Origin: Allobosea sp. Tri-44
Lineage (GTDB): Bacteria; Pseudomonadota; Alphaproteobacteria; Rhizobiales; Beijerinckiaceae
Reading direction: 5' to 3'
DNA: 64,000 nt
NCBI RefSeq assembly: GCF_004123845.1
Contig: NZ_NBDP01000030.1
Coordinates: 620,001-684,000 of the forward strand
In this document: piece after piece, positions 9,251 through 17,642 of the stretch
Layout of the letters: each line of letters starts with the position of its first letter
Numbering within the stretch: the first letter of the stretch is position 1
Program-made: the position numbers and the translations under genes
The notes under the pieces: model-generated
The model's database searches: none
The model's input: the letters and a program-made list of their open reading frames with translations, nothing else
What the model was told of the DNA's origin: nothing

Positions 9251-10246
9251 ATGAAGCGCAGCGATTTCATCAAGGGCATGCTCGTCGCCGGCGTCGCCGC
9301 CGCGAGCCTCTCACTCGCCGCCCCAGCCGCTTTCGCCCAGGCGAAATGGAACCTGCCGGCGGCCTACCCGTCGGACAATCCGCACAGCGAGAACCTCGCC
9401 ACCTTCGCCAAGGACGTCGAGGCGGCGACATCAGGCAAGCTCTCGATCACGGTCCACGCCAACGCCTCCCTGTTCAAGGCGCCGGAGATCAAGCGCGCCG
9501 TCCAGACCGGCCAGGCCCAGATGGGTGAGGTGCTGATGTCGCTGCACGAGAACGAGGATCCGATCTTCGGCATCGACGTCGTGCCGTTCCTGGCGACCTC
9601 CTTCACCGAGTCGAAGAAGCTCTATGCGGCCTCGAAGGCGGCGGTCGAGAAGAAGCTCGACAGCCAGGGCATCAAGCTCCTGTTCATGGTCCCCTGGGCG
9701 CCGCAGGGCGTCTACGCCAAGAAGGAGATCAACACGATCGAGGACATGAAGGGCCTGAAATGGCGGGCCTACAATGTCGGCACGACCCGCCTCGGCGAAA
9801 TCCTCGGCATGCAGTCGGTGACGATCCAGGCGGCCGAGCTGCCGCAGGCGCTGGCGACCGGCGTGGTCAACTCCTTCATGTCGTCGGGCGGCACCGGCTA
9901 TGATTCCAAGGCCTGGGAGACGCTGACGCATTTCTATGACGTCCAGGCCTGGATCCCGAAGAACGCCACCTTCGTCAACAAGGCGGCCTTCGCCGCGCTC
10001 GACAAGCCGACCCAGGACGCGATCCTCAAGGCCTCGGCCGACGCCGAGGCGCGCGGCTGGAAGACTTGGGAAGAGAAGACCAACTGGTATCTCGACCAGC
10101 TCAAGGCCAAAGGCATGAAGGTCAACGCACCGTCGCCCGCCCTCAAGGACGGCTTCAAGAAGGCCGGCGAGACCCTGACCGCCGACTGGCTGAAGAAGGC
10201 CGGCGCCGACGGCCAGGCCATCGTCGACGCCTACAAGAAGATGTGA
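9251..10246 (+). CDS. TRAP transporter substrate-binding protein (DctP family)
   Basis: A 331-residue periplasmic solute receptor. The N-terminus (MKRSDFIKGMLVAGVAAAS...AAFAQ) is a signal peptide, with cleavage likely after AFA-Q near residue 29. The mature part starts with AKWNLPAAYPSDNPHSENL, the usual first strand of DctP proteins, and carries the hinge-region motif KGLKWRAYN with the Arg that binds substrate carboxylates in this family. GGGAACGGAG lies before the ATG. It closes the three-gene TRAP operon. The neighbouring oxoprolinase suggests pyroglutamate or a related cyclic amide/acid as ligand, which is inference. Confidence 0.9.
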   Translation: MKRSDFIKGMLVAGVAAASLSLAAPAAFAQAKWNLPAAYPSDNPHSENLATFAKDVEAATSGKLSITVHANASLFKAPEIKRAVQTGQAQMGEVLMSLHENEDPIFGIDVVPFLATSFTESKKLYAASKAAVEKKLDSQGIKLLFMVPWAPQGVYAKKEINTIEDMKGLKWRAYNVGTTRLGEILGMQSVTIQAAELPQALATGVVNSFMSSGGTGYDSKAWETLTHFYDVQAWIPKNATFVNKAAFAALDKPTQDAILKASADAEARGWKTWEEKTNWYLDQLKAKGMKVNAPSPALKDGFKKAGETLTADWLKKAGADGQAIVDAYKKM

Positions 10247-10273
10247 GGCTGGCGACCGCTGTCACGGGCGAGT

Positions 10274-10424
10274 CGCCTCTTCCCTTCTCCCGGATGGGAG
10301 AAGGTGGCGCGGAGCGCCGGATGAGGGCCTGCCGTTTCCGCAGAAGGCGCGGCGGCAACGTTGTCGTCCAACCTTGAGAGGGCAGGCCCTCACCCCTGCC
10401 CCTCTCCCATCCGGGAGAGGGGAT
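10274..10424. repeat. Long imperfect inverted repeat (intergenic palindromic element)
   Basis: The left arm contains CTTCTCCCGGATGGGAGAAGG, then a segment with GATGAGGGCCTGCC. About 50 bases later come GGCAGGCCCTCACCC and then CCTCTCCCATCCGGGAGAGG, mirroring the left arm. It can fold into a long hairpin between the TRAP operon and the MarR-type gene. It resembles the dispersed palindromic repeats of Hyphomicrobiales; it could also end the TRAP transcript. Confidence 0.7.
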
Positions 10425-10446
10425 CCCGCGCTCCATTCGGCACCGC

Positions 10447-10968
10447 ATGATGCACCCCTCCGACGACCTCGGCCCGATCGTCTCATCCGGTCATCTCGCC
10501 TCCGGCGCGATGCCGGCGCTGTCGGAGTTCGAGTTCGCGCTGACGATGACCGTCAACGCCTTCCATCGCTGGATGCTGCGCGCCATGACGGCGGCGGGCG
10601 TGCCGGAGCTGACGCCGATGGACGTGCTCGTCCTGCACAACGTCAACCATCGCGGCAAGGCCAAGCGCCTCGCCGACATCTGCCTCGTCCTCAACATCGA
10701 GGACACGCATCTGGTGAATTATTCGCTGAAGAAGCTCGAGCGCCTGAAGCTCCTGAAAAGTGGGCGCAAGGGCAAGGAGAAGACGGTCGCGATCACGCCG
10801 GCGGGCGAAGAGGCCTGCAAGCGCTACGCCCAGATCCGCGAGCAGCTCCTGGTCAAATCGGTGCTCGCGACCGGGGTAGACCCGGCCCGGCTATCCGAGA
10901 TCGCCGCCGCGATGCGCTCGCTATCAGGCCAGTACGACCAGGCGGCGCGGGCTGCGGCGAGTCTGTGA
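10447..10968 (+). CDS. MarR-type winged-helix transcriptional regulator
   Basis: A 173-residue winged-helix protein. Residues about 35-125 follow the MarR layout: a long helix (ALTMTVNAFHRWMLRAM), a helix-turn-helix (LADICLVLNIEDTHLVNYSLKKLERLKLL) and a wing (KSGRKGKEKTVAITPAGEEAC). The C-terminal helices would dimerise it. The TPMDVLVLHNVNHRGKAKRLADI form is that of a MarR subgroup often annotated winged-helix DNA-binding protein and linked to TRAP or oxoprolinase loci. It is encoded in the same direction just after the TRAP genes and is a fair candidate to bind the palindrome at 7159-7189. Confidence 0.85.
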   Translation: MMHPSDDLGPIVSSGHLASGAMPALSEFEFALTMTVNAFHRWMLRAMTAAGVPELTPMDVLVLHNVNHRGKAKRLADICLVLNIEDTHLVNYSLKKLERLKLLKSGRKGKEKTVAITPAGEEACKRYAQIREQLLVKSVLATGVDPARLSEIAAAMRSLSGQYDQAARAAASL

Positions 10969-11111
10969 CGTCGGATCGCTCGCTTCTTTAACGCCAGATA
11001 CTCCGAGCGTCTCAGCGCAGTTTTGGCCTGCTGCGGTCAAAAGCAAAAAACTTATCCCCGGTGCGATTGCCGTGCTTAGTATCCGTGTCCGTCGCGGAGG
11101 TCAGCGCACGG

Positions 11112-11909
11112 ATGCTCAGCAGTCGATCGGTCACCGAAAGAAGTCGCACCGAAAGACTGCGACGCAACGCTCTCGCAAGCTACGTCGCCGGCGAGCGGAT
11201 GCTGGCGGCATTCGAGCGTTTGCGAACGCTGGCAGAAAAAGCCGGCTTCAACCCGGATCAGCCACGGATACCCGCAAACCAATTCGGCGGTGGCCGATGG
11301 GCAGATACCGGCGGCGGAGATGGCGTCATTCCGCTTCTGCCGGACTTGCTTTCGATCTTTCCGGAGGCAATCGAGGGCATCGCGACCGATTTCGATCGGA
11401 CGACGATCGGCGAATCGCCGGCAATCCCAATAGAGCGCCCATCCAATCCAGCTAAGCTGACCGAGGTTACAAGGAACTCGGCCCGCTGGCTGCAACAGGC
11501 CAAGACGTCGGGTGCATCAACGCAGGCGCGCGGCTTCATCGGGAAGCTGATGGGCACCGATTGGTTGCGAGGCTACCTGCCGCGGATCACCTCCTATCTG
11601 GACGAACCCAAGACCTTGCAGGAACTCGAGGCCGGCGTATCGTCACCTCGCGCCGGCTTCGATGTGCACCACCGCGCTGAACGGACTGCGGCTTTGGTGG
11701 ACGGTTACCCCAGAGCACTCGTCAACGGCCGCGCCAATCTCGTCCTGATCCCGACGCTGCGGCATTGGGAAATCACTGGCTGGTACATGACACGCAATGA
11801 AAGTTATCTGGGCTTGACGCCACGGGAGTATCTGAGAGGCAAGAACTGGGAAGAGCGTCTGCGTATCGGCAATCAGGCGATGAAGCTGCACGGAGTTCTC
11901 AAGCCATGA
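11112..11909 (+). CDS. Probable polymorphic toxin with C-terminal HH-type nuclease-like domain
   Basis: A 265-residue protein. The start is uncertain: the frame also opens at a GTG at 11061, but GGAGG lies upstream of the ATG at 11112. The middle contains NPDQPRIPANQFGGGRWADTGGG, a glycine-rich linker seen in alphaproteobacterial toxins. The C-terminal 85 residues (FDVHHRAER ... NLVLIPTLRHWEITGWYMTRN ... LTPREYLRGKNWEERLRIG) look like an HH/H nuclease-type toxin module: a paired His, a later IPxxxHxxITxWY, and a final helical part. The downstream gene overlaps it by 4 bases and encodes a DUF2019 protein, a family I associate with immunity. No signal peptide or secretion domain is seen. The function is inferred from motif and context. 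Confidence 0.55.
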   Translation: MLSSRSVTERSRTERLRRNALASYVAGERMLAAFERLRTLAEKAGFNPDQPRIPANQFGGGRWADTGGGDGVIPLLPDLLSIFPEAIEGIATDFDRTTIGESPAIPIERPSNPAKLTEVTRNSARWLQQAKTSGASTQARGFIGKLMGTDWLRGYLPRITSYLDEPKTLQELEAGVSSPRAGFDVHHRAERTAALVDGYPRALVNGRANLVLIPTLRHWEITGWYMTRNESYLGLTPREYLRGKNWEERLRIGNQAMKLHGVLKP

Positions 11910-12277
11910 AGAGCGCGGACCTTCGAGAAATGTCGCTTGAACAGCTGGTGCTTCGATTTGTGGAATTTGCCAAGCTGCGCGAGCAGGCCGAGCTCGGCTT
12001 CCAGATTGGGAAGCAGAACCGAGCAATTGGAGAAATCTGGCGAATAAACGCCGAGCTCAAGAGCCGACCTGGCGATCAACGGATTGCACTGACCAGCCTA
12101 TTCAATCATCCCAATCGACAGGTTCGCTGCCAAGCAGCGCTAGCAACGGCTTATGTCGCGCCTACAGCGTCCCGGCAGGTGCTCGAAACGATTATCAAGC
12201 TGGGTTGGGAGCCGCAGTCGTCACAAGCTAGGGAGCGGCTGATGGATCTCGATAGCGGCTTCTTCGTGCCATCCTAG
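11906..12277 (+). CDS. DUF2019 family protein, probable immunity partner
   Basis: A 123-residue soluble all-helical protein. The segment HPNRQVRCQAALATAYVAPTASRQVLETII matches the HEAT-like core of DUF2019 (VRxxAA followed by AxxVLxxI), with an N-terminal helix LEQLVLRFVEFAKLREQAEL typical of the family. It overlaps the preceding toxin-like gene by ATGA, so the two are translationally coupled. Given this pairing it probably neutralises that protein by binding it. The family assignment is good; the immunity role is inferred from gene order. Confidence 0.65.
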   Translation: MKSADLREMSLEQLVLRFVEFAKLREQAELGFQIGKQNRAIGEIWRINAELKSRPGDQRIALTSLFNHPNRQVRCQAALATAYVAPTASRQVLETIIKLGWEPQSSQARERLMDLDSGFFVPS

Positions 12278-12347
12278 AGTCTGTCTGCACATTCTCAGAG
12301 GCCTCCTGCTGAGGAGCCCTTCCGGGAAGAGGGAGACCCCTTCCCCC

Positions 12348-14021
12348 TCAACCTTCCACCAGCCGCCTCGCGATCACCTGCGCCTGGATCTCCGCGGCGC
12401 CCTCGAAGATGTTGAGGATGCGGGCGTCGCAGAGCACGCGGCTCACCGGGTATTCCAGCGCAAAGCCGTTGCCGCCATGGATCTGCAGCGCGTTGTCGGC
12501 CGCCGCCCAGGCGACGCGGGCACCGAGCAGCTTGGCCATGCCGGCCTCGAGGTCGCAGCGTCGCCCGGCGTCCTTTTCGCGGGCGGCGAAATAGGTGAGC
12601 TGGCGGGCGATGACGAGCTCGGCCGCCATCATGGCGAGCTTGTCGGCGACGCGCGGGAAAGCGATCAGAGGCTTGCCGAACTGGATGCGTTCCTGCGCAT
12701 AGCGCAGGCCGAGATCGAAGGCGCATTGCGCGACGCCAAGCGCCCGCGCCGCGGTCTGTATGCGGGCTGCCTCGAAGGTCTGCATCAACTGCTTGAAGCC
12801 CTGGCCCTCGACGCCGCCGAGCAAATTCTCGCCCTTGACCTCGAAACCGTCGAAGGCGAGCTCGTATTCCTTCATGCCGCGATAGCCGAGCACCTCGATC
12901 TCGCCGCCGGTCAGGCCCGCGACCGGGAACGGGTCGGCGTCGGTGCCGCGCGGCTTCTCGGCGATCAGCATGGAGAGGCCGCGATAGCCCGGCGCATCGG
13001 GGTCGGTGCGGACCAGCAGCGTCATGATGTCGGCGCGGACGGGGTGGGTGATCCAGGTCTTGTTGCCATGGACCTTCCAGACATCACCGTCCTTCACCGC
13101 CTTGGTACGCAGCGAGGCCAGATCGGAGCCGGTGTTGGGCTCGGTGAAGACGGCGGTCGGCAGGATCTCGCCCGAGGCGATCTTCGGCAGCCAATAGGCC
13201 TTCTGCTCGTCCGTACCGCCATTCAGGATCAGTTCGGCGGCGATCTCCGAGCGGGTGCCGAGCGAGCCGACGCCGATATAGCCGCGCGAGAGTTCCTCGG
13301 AGACGACGCACATCGAGACCTTCGACAGGCCCATGCCGCCGAATTCCTCGGGGATAGTCAGGCCGAAGACGCCGAGCTCGGCCATCTGCTCGACCACCGG
13401 CATCGGGATGTATTCGTTCTGCAAGTGCCATTCATGCGCATGCGGCGTGACCTGCTGCTCGCAGAAGCGGCGCATCTCGGAGCGGATCGCCTCCAGCGTC
13501 TCGTCGAGGCCGGGATCGCCGACGCTGGCGAGCCCCTGGCTCTGGCTGAACAGGGAAACGAAGCGGGCACGGTTTTCAGGCGTGTTGCCCTCGGCGATCA
13601 GCGCCTCGGCCGCATCCGAGCAGGCGGCGGCGACAGCCTTGGCCGTGAGGCCGAGCGACGGTAGCCGGACGATCTCGCCTTGGCTCATCGGGATGCCGCC
13701 GAAGATCTGGGCGGCATATTCGCCGGCGCCGATCCTGATGGCGTAGTCCTCGATCGCGCCGTAGCGGTCTTCGCCCTGGAGCCGCTCGCCATAGGCTTTC
13801 AGCTCGCGCAGCGCCATCACGTAGGTGGCGAGCCAGGAGAGGCCATGGGCGGCGTGCTGCTCCTGCTCCAGCTTCGCCGAGGAGATGCGGCCATCGACCA
13901 GCACTTTTTGCCTGACGGCAGCGACCGCCTCCTCCAGCAAAGCCTCGAAACCGGGCAAGGCGGCAGCGATCAGCGCGACGGCATTGGCTTCGGAATCGGC
14001 CTTGAGGGCGGTGGCATTCAT
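12348..14021 (-). CDS. mcd: (2S)-methylsuccinyl-CoA dehydrogenase
   Basis: A 557-residue flavin-dependent acyl-CoA dehydrogenase with an extra N-terminal domain of about 160 residues (including HGLSWLATYVMALRELKAYGERL). That extension separates methylsuccinyl-CoA dehydrogenase from ordinary 380-residue enzymes. The dehydrogenase core has the FAD/substrate loop AVFTEPNTGSDLASL, FGKPLIAFPRVADKLAMM, and LQIHGGNGFALEYPVSRVLCDARI with the C-terminal INGGxG-like turn. The enzyme oxidises (2S)-methylsuccinyl-CoA to mesaconyl-CoA in the ethylmalonyl-CoA pathway of acetate and C1 assimilation. The other pathway genes are not in this window. A generic acyl-CoA dehydrogenase is the fallback. Confidence 0.82.
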   Translation of the reverse strand: MNATALKADSEANAVALIAAALPGFEALLEEAVAAVRQKVLVDGRISSAKLEQEQHAAHGLSWLATYVMALRELKAYGERLQGEDRYGAIEDYAIRIGAGEYAAQIFGGIPMSQGEIVRLPSLGLTAKAVAAACSDAAEALIAEGNTPENRARFVSLFSQSQGLASVGDPGLDETLEAIRSEMRRFCEQQVTPHAHEWHLQNEYIPMPVVEQMAELGVFGLTIPEEFGGMGLSKVSMCVVSEELSRGYIGVGSLGTRSEIAAELILNGGTDEQKAYWLPKIASGEILPTAVFTEPNTGSDLASLRTKAVKDGDVWKVHGNKTWITHPVRADIMTLLVRTDPDAPGYRGLSMLIAEKPRGTDADPFPVAGLTGGEIEVLGYRGMKEYELAFDGFEVKGENLLGGVEGQGFKQLMQTFEAARIQTAARALGVAQCAFDLGLRYAQERIQFGKPLIAFPRVADKLAMMAAELVIARQLTYFAAREKDAGRRCDLEAGMAKLLGARVAWAAADNALQIHGGNGFALEYPVSRVLCDARILNIFEGAAEIQAQVIARRLVEG

Positions 14022-14253
14022 GTCTCTCTCCCTTTGTTGCGGCGCAGCATAAGGGAAATTCCGCCGATCGCGAAAGCCGTCTTTTGGCGGAGACCGGCCG
14101 TGGCGGGCGCCGCCGCGTTAACCCCGCTTCAACCCTGACACGGGATTATCCAACTGTCGCGAATTTGCATCATCTCTATTCGCGGTCGCTCATCTTTCGT
14201 CTTTCGGATACGAGGGCCTGGGTCAGTTGCGTCTGCGTCGGCGATCGAAGCGA

Positions 14254-15522
14254 ATGGGCTGGCAGCGCCTGCGCTGGGCGCTGGCGACGGTGGCGCCCTG
14301 GGCGCTCTCGGCCGGCATGCTGGTCTCCTTCACCGCCTCGGCCGGACAGAATCCCGACGCCTCCGGCCCGCCAGGCTCGCTGATCGCGCGCACTGCGCCC
14401 GGCCCGCTCTCCGATCTCGCCGATGGCCCGTCGCTCCTCGTCGCCAGCAGCGCCTTCCGCCTGCCCGAGCGCGCCTATTCACGCCTGATCCAGCCGGCCC
14501 GCCACTCCTTCGAGCAGCCCGAGAACACCTTCGCGATCGATCCGCGCCGGCCGCGCGAGGACATGAAGCGCAGCGCCAGCGCCTTCCCGCAGGTCGACCG
14601 AAGCAGCAAGGGCGACCCGCTGCTGGCCCTGCGCCCGACCCTGACCCGCAACGGCCCGCCGGGCGAGCTCGAACGCGTCGTCTTCGGCGACACCCAGCCG
14701 GGGCTGATCTCGGGCGGCTTCTCGCTCGACGCGCTGGAAAGCCCGGACGAGCCGCCGATCGGCTTCGAACCCTTCCTGCGCGACGAGGGCGTCACCGACC
14801 CCGCCCTGTCCGATTCCTCGCCGATAGCTGTCCCGAAGAGCATCGGCTCGCCGCGCCATGGCGAACTCGCCCCGGACAATCTCGACGGCGCGACGCCGAC
14901 CGTCTCCGCAACGCTCGGCCAGTCCTCCAGCACGCCGGCGGCCACAGGCATGGCCGCCGCCACCTCGGCCACGCCGATGCAGCTGGCGCCCATCGCCGCC
15001 GAACCCGAATCGCGCAGCCGCGTCGCCAAATCGGAGCGCGGGACGACCACGGACCTGCGCACTGTCGATCCCGCCGAGAAGCAGATCTACACCAGCCTGA
15101 TCGCGCCCGAGAACATGGCCAAGGAGCAGCGCTGCCTGGCCGAAGCCGTCTATTTCGAGGCGCGCTCGGAAGGCGAGCAGGGCCGCGCCGCAGTGGCGCA
15201 GGTGGTGCTCAACCGGGTCAAGAGCGGGCTCTACCCGAACACGGTCTGCGGCGCGGTCTACCAGAACGCCAGCCGCCACCTCGCCTGCCAGTTCACCTTC
15301 GCCTGCGAGGGCAAGTCGCTGCGCATCACCGAGCCCGGCCCCTGGCGCGACGCCACCCGCATCGCCCGCGAGGTCTATGACGGCACGACCTATCTGGCCG
15401 AAGTCGGCGCCTCGACGCATTACCACGCCGACTATGTCCGGCCGTACTGGGCCCGCAAGCTCAAGAAGATGGATACGATCGGCCGGCACGTCTTCTACAA
15501 GCTGCGGCCGGGGCAGACGTAG
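14254..15522 (+). CDS. Cell wall hydrolase, SleB-like (Hydrolase_2 domain)
   Basis: An exported peptidoglycan hydrolase of about 422 residues. The N-terminus has a basic start and a hydrophobic segment (LRWALATVAPWALSAGMLVSF), followed by about 260 residues of Pro/Ser-rich, probably disordered linker. The catalytic domain is the last 140 residues: CLAEAVYFEARSEGEQGRAAVAQVVLNRV, CGAVYQNASRHLACQFTFACEG, and GASTHYHADYVRPYWARKL. This is the SleB/CwlJ fold with the catalytic Glu in YFEARSE. The start could also be the TTG at 14227. Its stop codon is immediately followed by the 5-bp target duplication of the transposable prophage, so the element landed just past the gene without damaging it. Confidence 0.85.
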   Translation: MGWQRLRWALATVAPWALSAGMLVSFTASAGQNPDASGPPGSLIARTAPGPLSDLADGPSLLVASSAFRLPERAYSRLIQPARHSFEQPENTFAIDPRRPREDMKRSASAFPQVDRSSKGDPLLALRPTLTRNGPPGELERVVFGDTQPGLISGGFSLDALESPDEPPIGFEPFLRDEGVTDPALSDSSPIAVPKSIGSPRHGELAPDNLDGATPTVSATLGQSSSTPAATGMAAATSATPMQLAPIAAEPESRSRVAKSERGTTTDLRTVDPAEKQIYTSLIAPENMAKEQRCLAEAVYFEARSEGEQGRAAVAQVVLNRVKSGLYPNTVCGAVYQNASRHLACQFTFACEGKSLRITEPGPWRDATRIAREVYDGTTYLAEVGASTHYHADYVRPYWARKLKKMDTIGRHVFYKLRPGQT

Positions 15523-15527
15523 GCGGT

Positions 15528-15573
15528 TGTAGCGCGAAAAACCAAATGGCACTGAGCGAACGATCAAATGGCA
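15528..15573 (+). repeat. Left terminus of the prophage: two transposase-site repeats
   Basis: Two direct copies of an 18-bp motif with a 22-bp period: GCGAAAAACCAAATGGCA at 15534-15551 and GCGAACGATCAAATGGCA at 15556-15573. The terminal TGT begins at 15528. The same pair recurs at 38183-38222, and inverted at the right end. The period and end position match Mu/Tn7-type transposase binding sites. Confidence 0.85.
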
Positions 15574-15633
15574 ACAGGTTGATATTCTGGGTCGAAAGGG
15601 CAGTGCCCCTCTCCGACATGGCGCCAGCGGCTG

Positions 15634-17565
15634 TCAGCTCTCTAGAAAGGGGCGACTGTGATGATGCAATGCCCAGATGGTCTTGCCACCTGTCTCAAGG
15701 GTTAGCTCAAATCGTATCGGTGAATTCTCATCGCGATTTTCGACGGGTGTCTCGTGCAGCGTCAGCCCCTCTGGAAGGAGGTTCGCCAGCAGGTGTGCGG
15801 TGATTTCCTCAACTGCACAGCAAATTCGATTCAACTGTCGATCGACGTACGACAGAACCGGTTCGCCTTCGATCTCCGGGGCAATCACCTCGATCTGACC
15901 CTCGGTGCGCTGGTAAGTCGCCAGCGGCAATCGCCAGGAATGGTGGTCAACCGCATTTCGTCGATCAACGACCTGCTCGGACCAGCTACAACGCGCCGCC
16001 ACGAGATATGCGGCCAAGCCAGGATCGTCCTTGGCCAAGGCTTCAACGCCAGCCAGGAACGCCTCTTCCTTTTTGAACCAGAATCCGATGTCGGTGCCTA
16101 GGCACTTCGCCAGCTCCTGCAAGCTGACTTTGATCACATTGACGGCGGCCCGAAGGAAGTCCGCGCAGATCCGATTGAGATCTCGATCCGCGAGATGCTC
16201 GACTTGAAGCGTCGTTCCCTCCATACGCACGCCGACGCCGTTCGCCACGCTGCTTTGAAGCGAAGACCAGGTTTCCGTTAGCGCGCGAGCCGCGTCGCGG
16301 AGGTCAGTGACCGCGGTCGTCAGCCCGTGGAAAATAGCGTCGAATTCATTCGTCTTGTGCTCATCCTGGATAGCACTTCCTCGCAAGTGAAGTAGACCGA
16401 GGAAGAGTCGGGCCACGTAGGGCGAACTCGTTCCCTCGTTCGATACCAGCCGTTTCTCAAAGGTGGGCTCGACAATGGTCACCCGCATATTGGAGCGCTG
16501 CTCGAAGCGCTTGAGCAAGCTGACGAAGCCGTCGTGCTGGAGCGGTAGCACCTGCGATAGCTGAAGGTCACCGGGTCTTCGCGTGACCCGCCGCCCCCCT
16601 TCCTGTGACACCTCCAAAAGGGCAAGCAATGCTTCGAGCGGAAATGGCCCCCGAAGCATGACGACGCCACCGTCTTGCCACGGCAATAGATCGATTGACC
16701 CTAGCGTCTTAGCGCCCTGAACGATGTGGAAAGCGCGACGGGGAAGATATTGGGCGAACAACTGCTCCGCTGGCATTGCCCGCAACTCGCCGTCGAGCGC
16801 GAAGGAATAGGCTCCCCGGCGCAAAAACGACGTGGTTGCCCCCCTTCCCATGACCTCCGCGGGGAGCGGAGGACGGTAACCGGGGGAGAAGAACGCCAGC
16901 TGTCCGGCAAGCAGAAACGCCAGTCGATTTAGAGCGTCGGCAGCTCCATGCCGGATGACCGGCACTATAAAAATCGGCGGTGGACAACCGACACGCCCCC
17001 GTCCGGGCGGCAGGCTGCCACCCATTATTTTGGAATCGCCTGGATACTGGACCGCATAGCTTAAAATTCCAGTCGACCCGACCAACAGCGCGTCGACCCA
17101 ACCATCCAACGGAACCGAAGCGTTCAGCCTTTCCAACTCGGCTACTAAATTCTCGAACGGAAGATCGGTCGTTTGAGCGTAAATGATTCCCTGAGTTGTG
17201 GTGCTGATGTGAACGGCACCAACTTTGGGCACTTTGCCCTTCTCGAGCATTTTGGCGGTGGCAATGCGGCGATGGCAACGGCCAAGCTCTTCGATATTGA
17301 GCTTGGGAACGGCGTCAATCACGGCCGCGCAAGCATCAGCCGCTATTATCGCTGGCCTGGCTTCATCGCGATTACCCGATAATGTGTGCGCCACCACTTC
17401 GAATGGCCCGACGCTGCTCTTTCCGTCAGATACTGTGCCGGTGGATACGCATATCGGCCACTGCTCCAGAAAGGCCAACGCGGTGCGAAGAGACGAGCCA
17501 AGCTCGGCCGCCGGCGCCTGAGCGGCCGCTTGGCCATCTCGTTTGATACGTTCCGAAAGCGACAC
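15634..17565 (-). CDS. Uncharacterised 643-residue protein with C-terminal RNxxxH motif (prophage cargo)
   Basis: I do not recognise a named family. The protein is soluble, starts at a GTG (VSLSERIKRDGQAAAQ), and has two parts. The N-terminal 160 residues include WPICVSTGTVSDGKSSVGPFEVVAHTL and later LDGWVDALLVGSTGILSYAVQYPG, which faintly recall the DUF6602 nuclease-like domain without its catalytic residues. The C-terminal third is helical and holds VVDRRNAVDHHSW near residue 535, an RNxxxH pattern like that of HEPN ribonucleases. It lies just inside the element terminus, divergent from a membrane-protein gene 77 bases away. The setting suggests phage-defence or other accessory cargo. The HEPN reading rests on one motif and is weak. 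Confidence 0.5.
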   Translation of the reverse strand: MSLSERIKRDGQAAAQAPAAELGSSLRTALAFLEQWPICVSTGTVSDGKSSVGPFEVVAHTLSGNRDEARPAIIAADACAAVIDAVPKLNIEELGRCHRRIATAKMLEKGKVPKVGAVHISTTTQGIIYAQTTDLPFENLVAELERLNASVPLDGWVDALLVGSTGILSYAVQYPGDSKIMGGSLPPGRGRVGCPPPIFIVPVIRHGAADALNRLAFLLAGQLAFFSPGYRPPLPAEVMGRGATTSFLRRGAYSFALDGELRAMPAEQLFAQYLPRRAFHIVQGAKTLGSIDLLPWQDGGVVMLRGPFPLEALLALLEVSQEGGRRVTRRPGDLQLSQVLPLQHDGFVSLLKRFEQRSNMRVTIVEPTFEKRLVSNEGTSSPYVARLFLGLLHLRGSAIQDEHKTNEFDAIFHGLTTAVTDLRDAARALTETWSSLQSSVANGVGVRMEGTTLQVEHLADRDLNRICADFLRAAVNVIKVSLQELAKCLGTDIGFWFKKEEAFLAGVEALAKDDPGLAAYLVAARCSWSEQVVDRRNAVDHHSWRLPLATYQRTEGQIEVIAPEIEGEPVLSYVDRQLNRICCAVEEITAHLLANLLPEGLTLHETPVENRDENSPIRFELTLETGGKTIWALHHHSRPFLES

Positions 17566-17642
17566 CGTTCAGCCCCCCTTGGCCGGTGGCAGATTAGCCG
17601 CACGTTGCTATACCTCGCTACCGAGCTCTGGGGCTTAACCAC

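Noticed and set aside
12477-13664. A 395-codon plus-strand frame
   Set aside because: Antisense to the methylsuccinyl-CoA dehydrogenase gene and without domain features.
14479-15567. A 362-codon minus-strand frame
   Set aside because: Antisense to the cell wall hydrolase and running across the prophage terminus, so it cannot be an ancestral gene.
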